DNA of 21,472 nucleotides. Origin: Kalaharituber pfeilii (taxonomy: Eukaryota; Ascomycota; Pezizomycetes; Pezizales; Pezizaceae). How positions within the stretch are numbered: position 1 is the stretch's first letter; each line of letters starts with the position of its first letter. The stretch spans positions 1 to 21,472 of the forward strand of contig WHUZ01000231.1 of assembly GCA_015179045.1 (NCBI GenBank). Reading direction: 5' to 3'. Shown in pieces: positions 1-10,226 of the stretch. Both the position numbers and the translations under genes were made by a program. Under the pieces are notes generated by a model that was given only the letters and a program-made list of their open reading frames with translations, did no database searches and was not told the origin of the DNA.

Positions 1-2238
1 TTGAAGGCGTACAAAAGTGGGAAGTTAGGGTCTAATTTGGTGCGAAAGGAAGAGCAGATTGTCTCAGAGCTATTAAGTCTGTTCGTTAGGCTGCACGCAA
101 AGTGCTTCAATGGCAAGGGGTGAGTATAATGAAGCAGTGGAAAGCGAACATAAACTAACTGACTCCGTAGCCTATCTGATGTGCATGAATCGTTACAGAC
201 CGAGATGCTGGCTCAGTTGACACAGGATCTAAAAGAAAGGTTGCTTTCCAAAGGAATGTTGAATAAATTGGTACTCATCAATATTGCGGCTGAGGCATAT
301 GCAGAGAATAGGCGGCCTGGTACGTTTCTCTACTTCTCAAGGTAGCATATATATCTCACAAGCCATGCGGATGTAGGTCGAGAGGCAGCCCAAGCGGTCA
401 ATAACTTCTTACGACTGAACGTGGAGACCTTCAATACCCTTTTACTCGTATTTCAACCGGAACTCGAGCGGGTTTCAGTTACCAGAGACAAACCCTCTAG
501 TGCCCCCAATGCGGGAACAAATTCAACAGAATACGTTTCTGCTGTCGGGCGACGAATGCTACCTGCATTACGTTTGTACTCCAAATGGCTTCTTGTCTCA
601 CATGAAAAGCTTCACAACACCTTAGATGATACTGCATTAGCAGTACAGACAAAGCAGCTATGGCAGACATACGCAAACACACTGTCTTTGCTTGCCGTGA
701 CATTCGAAGTGGAGAAGCTACCTCGGCTAGACTATATGCTTGAAGAAGATGAAGACATTATCGGCTTTCTCCCTTTATCTACTGCTTTGTCGGACAGTGA
801 ACCACAGAAAAGTGAAGGATTGCTAAAGAAGGACCACAAGCTACCTTACAGAGTTCATCCTAATGAGGAACAACTCACACGGGTGCTACTTCTCTTGGAG
901 GACGGACTTAAATTATGCGGCACACCTGGAGTTCCTATAGCAGTGGTTGATGGCACTATTACTTATCAAGAAGATGGTTTGAATACCTCGATACTGCCTA
1001 GTTCCTCACCTGCAGGCTTGGACTCGCTTTACCGTTCTGCAGGGACGGAGCAGTTTGCAAACCCAGATATGCTGCCAGTCCCGCCCCAGACCGACAGACC
1101 GGTCAGCTTGATGGTGGGGCCTGGTGGTGGGTCAGTCGTTGGAAGCGTCGCTCCTAGCGAGAGTGCAAGCGTTATGGTGGCAATGAATAAGATGGTCGAT
1201 TCTCTAGTGGGGCCAACAGGCGGAGTGTTTGATGAAGAAGATGAAATTGACTTAGAGGAAAAATCCGATCAGCGCTCCACACAGAAAAGGGTAGGCAAGG
1301 GTCCGAAAGAGAATCCAGAGGATGAGGAGATTGTCTTTGTCGGTAGAAAGGGCAGAGGTAGAAATTTTCAGAGCACAGGATTCTTACCAACAGGAGCAAC
1401 ACTGCAGACACCAAAGAAAATTGAAGCGGAAGAAGGTCTGGCAGGGGCTCGGAGACTATCAGCAACCATAAACACTAGGAATACACCATTGCGAGAAACA
1501 TTCACCACGCAATCTCCCATTAGTACTAGCCGTCCAGCATTTTTAACGGATAATTCAGTGCTGAATACAGGCTTGACAACGACTTTTCAGACTCAACCGC
1601 TGCAACAAACGAGTTTCACAAGCAACCAAGTGGCAGCTTCCGCCAGGAGTCCAGCTTCGGATAGACCTCAGCCAGGGACAATCACGGCTATGGATCTTGT
1701 CAACCAAATGCACATCATAGGACATCGAGGACCTAAGACGGCCACACTATCACGCCCTTCGATTGATATAGGCGCGCTCCCGCCTCTCAACAGGCCATTG
1801 GGTGATCATAATAATGATATATGGTGGACACCACCACCTGTACTGCCACAGCCGCCACATCCTCCTTCTCTTCCGCCTGCACCTGCATCTCCTCCTGTTC
1901 TTTCAAATGCTGGAGGAATGACGGGAAGTGGTCTTACTGGAGTGTATAGTGAAGGAGATACAAGCCTGTACTTATATCGTCCTGATAGTGGTTGGTCTCA
2001 ATCACAGCTTCCTACAGGAGCAGGGACTTCTGAAAATTCGCAACAATATGGGACCAGCGGCATTATTCAGCAATTTGGGGCTGCTGAAAATTTGCATCAC
2101 TTCGGGACCAGTGGAAATTCGCAACAATATGGTAGTGGCGAGGATTCGCAGCCATATGCCTACGGCACTGCTGGAACTTCTCAGCAATATGGCACTGGTG
2201 GATATTCACAACAATACGGAAATGGTAATGGTTCGTAG
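1..2238 (+). CDS. EST1: Est1/SMG7-family protein, 3' part (5' end outside window)
   Basis: Three exons are visible: <1-119, 171-319 and 377-2238 (stop TAG at 2236). Introns are 120-170 (GTGAGT, branch CTAAC, TAG) and 320-376 (GTACGT, TAG). Joined they give 709 residues in one frame. The first ~170 residues resemble the helical region after the 14-3-3-like TPR domain of Est1/Ebs1/SMG5-7 proteins: FVRLHAKCF, then KLVLINIAAEAYAE, NFLRLNVETF, and MLPALRLYSKWLL near residues 150-162. The DEDIIGFLPL segment near residue 205 matches a hallmark stretch of the family. The rest is probably disordered: acidic patches, the EEIVFVGR motif, a proline-rich stretch near 1840-1900, and a C-terminal Q/Y/G repeat. 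Family members act in nonsense-mediated mRNA decay or at telomeres, and which role applies here cannot be told. The N-terminal TPR part lies outside the window. Confidence 0.8.
2027..2235 (+). repeat. Degenerate ~27-bp coding repeat, Q/Y/G-rich tail
   Basis: This is the C-terminal tail of the Est1/SMG7-like protein. It is built from about seven imperfect 9-residue units such as SQQYGT-SGN, with Y/F, Q/H and G/S/A exchanges (QQYG, QQFG, HHFG, QPYAYG). The unit is 27 nt, so unit gain or loss keeps the frame. Composition is like low-complexity prion-like tails of RNA-binding proteins. Any role in condensation is inference. Confidence 0.75.
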
Positions 2239-2633
2239 CGGTAAGAATCTAGACTGTTGAATGTCTCTCTGGTATGCCACTCATCACCGTCGGACAATCA
2301 AGCTTCAATGTCGGTCCCTAGGTTGGTAATTCTGCTTTTATTTCTTCTGCATTGACTCTAGCAGTTCTTCTTCAGAAATTTTCAACAATATTTCTTAAAA
2401 CAGTTCTATCATGGCAGATCATTAATCTCACGGTTTTTTGGGTGCTGTTTACGCTGTTTTGCTCTTATCTAGCATATTGTACGGATAGTTTGGAGGAGAA
2501 TCGGAACATGGCGTTGTTAATACTCAATGTCTAGCATTCTTTCAATCTAATTGCACTGTGCAAAACATCTGGTGGAATTAATGCAAAATGCTAAACTCCT
2601 GTCTTCACTTATGTATCTGAATTCTTCGATTAT
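2239..2633. other. Intergenic: 3' flank of Est1/SMG7-like gene
   Basis: No supportable gene was found. The stretch lies between the stop of the Est1/SMG7-like gene and the last recognisable codons of the opposite-strand adenosine kinase pseudogene, so it should hold the 3' UTR and terminator of the former. It is T-rich after 2330. A 60-codon open frame at 2352-2534 shows no family signature and was not kept. Confidence 0.5.
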
Positions 2634-3900
2634 TCCTTTACGCTCAAGCATGCTAGCCACTCGCCCTTTCGATATAAGTGGAGACGGGCTCTCTCCTCAC
2701 CAAACTGCCAAAGAAGCCCCTAGCAAGGGCGTTACTGGAATTGAGCTTGCTGCGTTATAAGCGAGTTTGATAAGAATGAAACCTTCCCAGCACCGTTGGT
2801 ATCTACAATGTCTGGGTAAACTTGTACTGTAGGACAACGCGGCTCGGGAAGAGTTCTTTTTGGGAGCGCAGCAAACTTCTTCGGCTATGTCGTTGGTCTA
2901 TATGGGGCACGTGAACATGGACGCTACATAGGTGGGTTGTGGATGACAGGTCGCCCCAAGGGTGGGACTCGGAGAAGGCAAGGGCTTCGCTCTCACTGCC
3001 GATGACGTAGTCCCAGTAGGGAGCAACTGAGTATTTGAACAAGGTAGCAAGGAAAGGAGCGGAGAGGTTCATGGTGAAGATCTAGCAGAAATTGCTCAGC
3101 AACGCTGCAATCCCATGGATAACAAAGGAATTTACCTTGTTGCTATGCAGTATGCAATGTCCAGAATGGCTGGGACACCGACAGTCAAGTGGTATTCTTC
3201 AACAGTGTAAACAACGGCGTTCTCAAGCATTCCCAGATCTTCTTGGACTCAAGGTGCTCAATCTTGTAGTGGGTTAGGCGGCGCCAAGGCCGGTGACCAT
3301 GGAGCGGTTTCCTCAATGCGGTACCCTTCTCTGATTATTGCCACAAGCTATTTTGGGCAGCGTCTCTTGCAGTATCCCTTAAGCTGGTGAGACTCAACTA
3401 GCCTTGCATTAGTGGCTCTTGGCGATGATTAAGCACATAGTTTTCCCTACGAAGTTAGTTGTATTCACTCTTCAGGTACATAGAAAACTTCGTGACTAAG
3501 CTGGAAACTTGATGACAGCATTGCCAAGGCCACTAATGCAAGGCTAGTTGAGTCTCACCAAGTTGAAGGGATAGCGGGAATTGAGCTTGATGATTTCCTC
3601 CTACATAGATGGCGTATATTCCTCCTCAGCAAGGTTAGCATCATTGGTATTGAGCTAATACTTGTCGAGCAAGCCTAGGGTCGTATGTAAAGACAGATAA
3701 AGATGTTGCTCTTTGTTTCATGAGTTGGAAGAGAAGTACTCACCTGGGTGGGCAAGACGTCTATGAAACACAATTGCACAGGATCGCTATTCACCATTTA
3801 TTACAATTCGCGAGCACGCTGCACTTCGGATGGGGGGGGGTGGAGGGCAAATACCGAGAAGGGGGCTGCCCAGGCACAGCAGCTGATGTTCCTTTGTCAT
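2634..3900 (-). pseudogene. ADO1: Adenosine kinase pseudogene, introns retained
   Basis: Collinear pieces of fungal adenosine kinase (PfkB family, ATP + adenosine to AMP) are readable in order on the minus strand but in shifting frames. These are the N-terminus MTKEHQLLCLGSPLLGI from the ATG at 3900; LLDKY, NDANLAEEE near 3670-3610; GNRSMVTGLGAA at 3312-3277; ENAVVYTVEEYHLTV from 3224; MNLSAPF with DYVIGSESEALAFSESHPWG (3072-2957); DTNGAG (2803-2786); ALARGFFGSLV (2730-2698); and GEWLACLSVKE (to 2634). In-frame stops and several indels break it. The residue after GAG, normally the catalytic Asp, reads Lys/Asn here. Intron-like segments remain at 3743-3675 (GTGAGT...TAG) and 3135-3082 (GTAAAT...TAG), and perhaps one near 2783-2734, so it is a decayed genomic gene and not a retroposed copy. 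The last ~8 family residues are not seen. Confidence 0.85.
3385..3560. repeat. 32-bp perfect inverted repeat within adenosine kinase relic
   Basis: The arm 3385-3416 (starts TGGTGAGACTCAACTAGCC) is exactly the reverse complement of 3529-3560. With mismatches the match extends to about 3373-3428 and 3515-3573. The 112-nt spacer is not palindromic. It lies where the middle N-terminal part of the kinase (GGA.QN region) should be and replaces recognisable coding sequence. It most likely arose by an inverted duplication during decay. Confidence 0.9.
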
Positions 3901-5232
3901 TTTGATCGTGGGGAAGTTTTGCAGTGATAGATTCAGTTGGGCTGAAGTGCGCGGAGGATCTACTTCTAACGATCTATAAAGTTGCGACTTGTCATGGGGG
4001 GCAGATTCACGCGGATGGGAGCGCCCCCACGCACATGCCACACTCCACACCAGTACCTTTTTTTTTACTTTACACCCAACAGCGGGGGGTGCAGCCCCGC
4101 CGAAAGCAAAGTTGTGTTGAAGAAGTCAGGTACCGGCCAATTATCTGGGATGTGTCAGCGCCGCGCTGTGAATCCGCGGCGCCAAGGCACTAACGGGAAC
4201 GGGACTGGGCTGCGTGCGGGCGACGCCAAGCCTGCGGGCGTGCCAAGTGCGGCTGCTGCCTGGATATCGGAGCGCCTCAGGACGAATCGCCACGGGCTGC
4301 CTTGCGGCGCTGGGCGTGCGCGTACGCCCTGTACCGGCGCTCTCGGCTCAAGGACCGTCTCTCGCTGCCCGCGCCGCAGATTTGCTAGTATTTCAAGTCG
4401 CCGTGCTGCATTGTACCCTACGGCCCTCTGCACGCACACCTAACTCTCCACTCCCGCCCCGTTGCACGCTCGCCAGCTTCCTCCTCGCCGCGGCTAGCAC
4501 CCCTGCCCGCCCCTCCCCTCCCTCCCTCCCTCCCCTCCCCGTCCCTTCCACCCGCGCCCCTCAAAGTTCAGGAGGGAAGCGCTGAACTCAACCCGAGCTC
4601 GCGAATACGCACACGGCTGCACTAGCCACCTGCCAGTACTCCCTCTGCGATACGTCGAGGTGCTCGTCTGCGGCAAAGGGCCAGGACGCACTTGTCGGGA
4701 GCTGCCCAGCGCCGGCACCGGCACCGCCTCTCCGCCCCAGGCGTCGCCGCCGCAGGCTCGAGCGGGCGCAGAGTTCGCTGTCGCTGTTCCTGAGGTTAAC
4801 TGTGCCCTCGCAAGGCGCAAGTCACAAGTCACGGCGCAGGTGAGTGACAGAGCGCTGCTCGCGAGGCGGCCGGATCTGTACGCTGCTTGCTGCTTGCTTG
4901 CCTGCTTGCTGCCTGCTGCTTGCTTGCTGCACGCCTTCTGGCCGGCCCAGCGCACGCTGCTAGTCGCGGCCCACCCCTGATTGCCCCCGCCGCCCGCCCC
5001 CTCCCGCGCCCTCATCCTCAACCCGTCCTCCCACCACATCCCACATCCCACATCTGCCCGCCGCTGCACCTGCTGGCTGCCCTCCCGCAACTCGGTTGGT
5101 GCTCTCTGGTCGACACGCCCGCTGACTCCCTCGCACCTCCCCCCCCGCCCCCCCGCCGATCCAAGCGCGCCCGGTCTCCAAGAAAACCTTTCCCTACCCA
5201 ACTCTAATCTAACCCTCTCAATCAACCTCGCA

Positions 5233-5253
5233 CCCCCCCCCCCCCCCCCCCCC
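5233..5253. repeat. Homopolymer C21
   Basis: Twenty-one consecutive C residues are followed by T and a further C6 (5255-5260). The run sits in the presumed 5' UTR or promoter of the remodeller gene. Its exact length should be treated as uncertain because such runs are error-prone in sequencing. Confidence 0.9.
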
Positions 5254-5314
5254 TCCCCCCACGCACACACGCACACCCAACTAATTTCTGGTTGCGTGCA
5301 AACATAATATTAAG

Positions 5315-5329
5315 AAAAAAAAAAAAAAA
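5315..5329. repeat. Homopolymer A15
   Basis: Fifteen consecutive A residues lie about 210 bp before the start codon of the remodeller gene. Poly(dA:dT) tracts disfavour nucleosomes and are common in fungal promoters, so a role in keeping the promoter open is plausible inference. Confidence 0.9.
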
Positions 5330-5542
5330 GATTCCGTAGCGAAAAGAATAAAAGAAAGTTATTATTTCCCAAACACACCAAATCGGAATTTCGCGTCTTC
5401 CCATCGACTCTATCAACACCCGCACCGCGTTTATTCCAACCCTCGCCACCGAACACACACGCTCCCCTCCCCCCCCGCAGAGGGGAGGATAATTCGCAGT
5501 CAGGCGCAGCGACATTCTGCAGCGACACATCCGGTTATCTCG

Positions 5543-5816
5543 ATGAACGCCATCGCAACGGGCACGGTGCCTGCACCGGTGGTGCAAGCCCCTATACCAG
5601 CCGGCTTCACTCGTGAGCAGGCCAACAACATGTACCAGGTAAGATTTCATGACACTATTGCGAACTGCTCCTGCGATCTGTGCATGAATGAGCAGTTACT
5701 GATCTAGAGTCACCGAGTAGAGATGGCTACAAATGAGGAATTCAGGTGTCACAGAGGCCGACCCGAACTTTGCGCAGATGTCCGCTATCCTCCGCTCGTT
5801 GTATAACAAACAACAA

Positions 5817-5852
<36 letters not shown>

Positions 5853-8463
5853 GCATCTCAACAGCAAAGAGCATTACAGAATGGGGTAGTGCCTCAGGGC
5901 AATGGTATTGATAGCCTCAATAAAGTGCGTTTATACGCTGGACTAACCATCAAACTTTCACAGAACGATCCGCGCAGCAAGTTTCTAACCAAACTGCCAC
6001 GTCAATATCGCAGGAAAACGCGTCTACAACACTACAACGGCGTCCAACTCAAGATGGCTCGAACGTTCATTCAAGTCCTGCGCCTTCAGCTGTGGGCGGC
6101 AATGCTGCAAAGGCATCTCCTGCGTCTCAGTCGTTCACTCAAGACCAGCTGACAATACTGCGCAATCAAATCATGGCCTTCAAGTTGATATCAAAGAATA
6201 TGCCTGTTCCAGCCCAGATTCAGAGTGCAATATTCCTATCTAGTGCGAAATCTGCGTCAGTATCTGCTGTAGTTGCGGCAGTGAATGCAACTATTGCTGA
6301 AGTAACTGATGAGCAGGTTGCACCATTAGAAAAGACCGACGCCGCTGCCGAAATCCAGGAATCAGAATTTGGCTACAAAACTTATGCTTCTCCATGGTCA
6401 CGCTTACAAAACGTTATCTCATACCTGGATCATGGATCGCGCGGGGAAAGACTTATGATACCAAGTATCATGCCATCTGGAATTGATTTGGCAAAACTGC
6501 AGGAGGAGCGGGAACGAGTGATATACAATCGAATTGCTGCCCGCAAGGCGGAATTAGAAAATTTGCCTAGTAATTTGTCTCACTTGGATCTTAAGTCGGA
6601 AAATGGAACAAGCGACGAGTTGAAGATCAAAGCATTGATTGAATATAAAGGGCTATGTCTACTTGCAAAACAGCGTGCATTACGGCAGGAGGTCATCAAT
6701 AGCATTGCGCACAGCGACAACCTTGCAGTAACGTCTAATCGTGCGGTGTACCGAAGAATGAAGAAGCAATCCCTGAGGGAGGCTAGGATCACTGAGAAAT
6801 TGGAGAAGCAGCAACGGGATCAACGTGAAATGCGGGAGAAGAAGAAAAATATGGATTATCTGCAGAGTGTCATCACTCATGGAAGGGATATTCAAACGTC
6901 TGTAAAGGCCCGCCAGACGAAACAACAGAAGCTTGGACGCATGATGCAGCAGCACCACCAGTACATGGAGAAGGAAGAGCAAAAGAGGATGGAGAGGACC
7001 GCGAAACAGCGTCTGCAGGCGCTCAAAGCCAATGATGAAGAAGCATACCTTAAGCTCCTTGACCAAGCTAAAGATACACGTATTACTCATCTTCTCAAGC
7101 AGACGGATGGGTTCCTCAACTCTCTGGCGCAAGCGGTGCGGACGCAACAACGTGATGCCGTCCAGACATACGGTAAACCGGAGGGTTATCAAGAAGAGTC
7201 CAGTGATGAGGAAGATGAAGATGGAGAGAAGAAGATTGATTACTATGGAGTTGCGCATCGCATCAAGGAAACCATCACTGAGCAGCCAGGTATATTAGTA
7301 GGAGGAAGGCTGAAAGAATACCAACTCAAGGGTCTTCAATGGATGGTTTCGTTATACAACAATAACCTGAATGGAATTTTGGCAGACGAAATGGGTCTTG
7401 GAAAAACCATTCAGACAATTTCACTGGTCACTTTCTTGATTGAAAAGAAGCGTCAGAACGGGCCTTACTTGGTTATTGTTCCCTTGAGGTGAGATGAGCT
7501 TCCCCACAACGTTTTCTTATTGTTACCTGATATCTAACGATCATTTCGACAGTACGCTTACGAACTGGAACCTTGAGTTCGAAAAGTGGGCGCCGTCTGT
7601 CTCAAAGATTGTCTACAAGGGTCCGCCAATGGCTCGTAAACAGCAGCAGAACCAAATTAAGTACAGCAACTTTCAGGTTCTGTTAACTACATACGAATAT
7701 ATCATCAAGGACCGCCCTGTTCTCAGCAAGGTCAAATGGAATTATATGATTGTCGATGAAGGTCACAGAATGAAGAATAATCAGTCCAAGCTCAGCTATA
7801 CCCTCACCACTTACTATCAATGCCGTTTCCGTCTCATTTTGACTGGTACACCATTACAGGTATTTTTATTTATATTCCTATTTTATTTTTCATCTTGACT
7901 CCTACTAATTCGTCCGCTAACTTTGAACAGAATAATCTTCCTGAGTTGTGGTCCCTTCTCAATTTCGTGCTTCCGAATATCTTCAAATCCGTTAAGAGTT
8001 TCGACGAATGGTTCAACACTCCTTTCGCCAATACTGGCGGTCAAGATAAGATGGAGCTTACTGAAGAAGAGTCTCTCCTTGTCATTCGTCGTCTTCATAA
8101 AGTTCTTAGGCCTTTCTTGCTACGTCGTCTGAAGAAAGATGTCGAGGCTGAATTACCTGACAAGAAAGAGGAGGTGATCAAATGCAAGCTATCTGCTCTG
8201 CAGTCCGTTCTTTATAAACAGCTGGTCGAAAAGGGTCAACTATTCCTCCCAAATGCCGAGAAGGGGGGAAAAACTACCTCAAGTGGTCTGAGCAATACCA
8301 TCATGCAGCTTCGTAAGCTATGTAACCATCCGTTTATTTTTGAAGACGTGGAGAAGGCAATTAATCCGTCCGGCATCAACAATGATCTCTTATGGCGGGT
8401 TTCTGGCAAATTTGAGCTGCTTGATAGGTTATTACCCAAGTTTAAATCCACTGGGCATAGGGT

Positions 8464-8494
<31 letters not shown>

Positions 8495-10226
8495 CTTTCT
8501 TTGGGAAAGCTATGTTAACGTCATTTCAGGTTCTGATGTTTTTTCAAATGACCAAAATCATGAACATTATGGAAGATTATCTACATCTACGAGGGTTCCG
8601 ATACTTACGGCTTGATGGTACTACGAAAGCGGACGACCGTTCTGCTCTTCTGAAAGAGTTCAACGCTCCAGACTCTCCATACTTCATGTTCATGTTATCT
8701 ACTCGTGCTGGCGGTCTTGGTTTGAACTTGCAGACAGCGGATACTGTCATTATCTTCGATTCAGATTGGAATCCTCACCAGGATTTACAAGCTCAAGATC
8801 GTGCGCATCGTATTGGCCAGAAGAATGAGGTCAGGATTTTGAGGCTTATCACATCCAATTCGATCGAAGAGAAGATCTTGGAACGTGCGCAGTACAAGCT
8901 CGACATTGACGGAAAAGTCATCCAGGCGGGTAAATTTGATAACAAGTCCACGAACGAAGAACGAGATGCACTGTTGCGATCGCTGTTAGAGGCTGGAGGC
9001 CGAGGAGATAATGATGCTGGTGAAGAGATGGATGATGACGAGCTTAATGAAGTTATTGCAAGAAACGAATGGGAACTGGACATCTTTAGGCAACTTGATA
9101 AGGAGCGAAACGAGGATCCCGATTTTGGAGAAAGGGGGAGAGAGCGATTGTTCCCCGAGGATGAAGTGCCGGCCGACATTAGCGTTGGACAAGAGGAGGA
9201 GGAGATTGTGGCGCCATCAGGGCGCGGCGCACGTGAACGAGCTCAAGTCAGATATGATGATGGACTCACAGAGGAGCAATGGTTGGATGCAATGGATGAT
9301 GATGAGGACACTGTCGAGGATGCGATCAGGCGTAAGCGTGAACGTATTGAGCGACGACAGCAGAATAAGCTCAAACGACAAAGTGTCCTCGATTCATCCC
9401 CACCAGCAACACCTACCCGAGATAGGGATACCTCTACACCGCCACCTACTCAAAAGCGAAAACGTGGCCGTCAACCCAAGGTAAAGGAGACACCTGCACG
9501 GATACGGGAACCTGAACCTGAGCCTGAATCAGTACCCAAAAGGAAGCGACCACGAGGAGGAGCCAAGGTGGATACACTGTCCCCAGAGGACCGGGCAGTG
9601 TATCAGAAAGTGTTTGATATCGTCTATAATTCTGTGGTGAATCTAACTGACCCTGAAGATGATCACGTATACTCGGAGCACTTTATACATTTGCCTAGCA
9701 AGAAGCTGTACCCGACGTACTACCAATACATTAAGTCGCCAATATCATTCGATATTATCAGGAAGAGGATCGACAAGGAGCAGTACAATGCAGTGAGCGA
9801 ATTCAGGAGCGATTTTTCTCCTGATGTTTGCGAATGCTCGAACGTTCAATGAGCCGGGAAGTGGCGTTTATATCGATGCCGAGAAGATGGAGGTCAGTGT
9901 CTACTATAATTCACTTGCGTCTACGGACTATTTACTGACTTGTATAATAGGAGGAGTTTGAAGCTCGACTTAAGGAGCAAGTAGAGCAACACCCTGACAT
10001 ATTATCACTAGACCCTCCCGACCAATCCCCCTCTGGCACAAACGGCCCCGCTAGCGGCACGGCAGGGAAACAGAACACCGCAAGTGAGAACGGGACGCCA
10101 GCACCAACAGTGAGCACGCCTAATATCAAACTGAAGTTCAAGAACCCCGGAGTCTTGGCAGGATCAGGAGGTGCTGCGGCCACGTCCAGGGCAAGTAGCT
10201 TCACGCAGAGCCCGGAGTCAGATTAG
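5543..10226 (+). CDS. SNF2/STH1: SWI/SNF- or RSC-type catalytic ATPase (Snf2/Sth1 family)
   Basis: This is a nuclear DNA-dependent ATPase that remodels nucleosomes. Exons are 5543-5638, 5721-5904, 5964-7488, 7553-7859, 7931-8461, 8530-9892 and 9951-10226 (TAG). The ATG at 5543 gives MNAIATGTV and leads by splicing into [13 protein letters not shown]. Domains in order: polyQ of 14 (5811-5852); QLQ ([13 protein letters not shown], 6134-6190); HSA (about 6620-6850); a basic coiled linker; SNF2 helicase with DEMGLGKT (7385-7408), DEGH (7755-7766) and LTGTPLQ split by intron 4; helicase C with RAHRIGQ (8800-8820); SnAC (about 9030-9110); AT-hook-like KRGRQPK; and a bromodomain (about 9595-9890). 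The exons total 4282 nt, one too many. T5 at 9813-9817 shifts the frame inside the bromodomain, and without the surplus base the protein would be 1426 residues. Read literally it stops at 9852 after 1321. Sth1 and Snf2 orthology cannot be separated here. Confidence 0.96.
8467..8494 (+). repeat. T28 homopolymer inside intron 5
   Basis: Intron 5 of the remodeller gene (8462-8529, 68 nt) begins GTGAG and is then T from 8467 to 8494, ending ATTTCAG. The tract takes up over 40% of the intron and pushes the branch-site region close to the acceptor. Its length is probably variable and may be mis-assembled. Confidence 0.9.

Larger units (their letters stand above)
3901..5542. promoter_or_regulatory. 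GC-rich upstream/5' UTR region of the remodeller gene
   Basis: No convincing protein was found. From about 4080 the DNA is GC- and CpG-rich, then strongly C/T-biased on the + strand. It contains a CCAAT box (4137-4141), a TGC/CTTG-type microsatellite (4884-4930), CCACATC repeats near 5032-5058, a C21 run and an A15 run. Pyrimidine-rich strands upstream of fungal start codons are usual in promoters and 5' UTRs. A splice donor-like CAG/GTGAGT at 4840 and a pyrimidine tract plus GCAG at 5480 could bound a 5' UTR intron of about 640 nt. The first ~180 bases also hold the upstream flank of the minus-strand kinase relic. Confidence 0.45.

Noticed and set aside
2352..2534. Small hydrophobic protein (60 codons)
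   Set aside because: It is T-rich 3' flank with no recognisable family and no conserved context.
4494..5276. 260-codon open frame on the minus strand, Gly/Arg-rich
   Set aside because: It is a reflection of C/T-rich, low-complexity promoter DNA including the C21 run. It has no domain, biased composition, and overlapping frames are equally open.
5922..5963. Donor GTGCGT at 5932 for intron 2 instead of GTATTG at 5905
   Set aside because: It would join in a frame that stops at 6152. Using 5905 gives one continuous frame into QLQ and the rest of the protein.
6680..7258. 192-codon frame on the minus strand
   Set aside because: It is antisense to the HSA/linker part of the remodeller, where coding on the + strand is certain. 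The Leu/Ile-rich text is what antisense of Lys/Glu/Gln codons gives.
9790..9830. A mini-intron explaining the bromodomain frame change
   Set aside because: The only GT...AG pair here (GTGAGCGAATTCAG) is 14 nt, too short for splicing, and its removal would not restore the frame.
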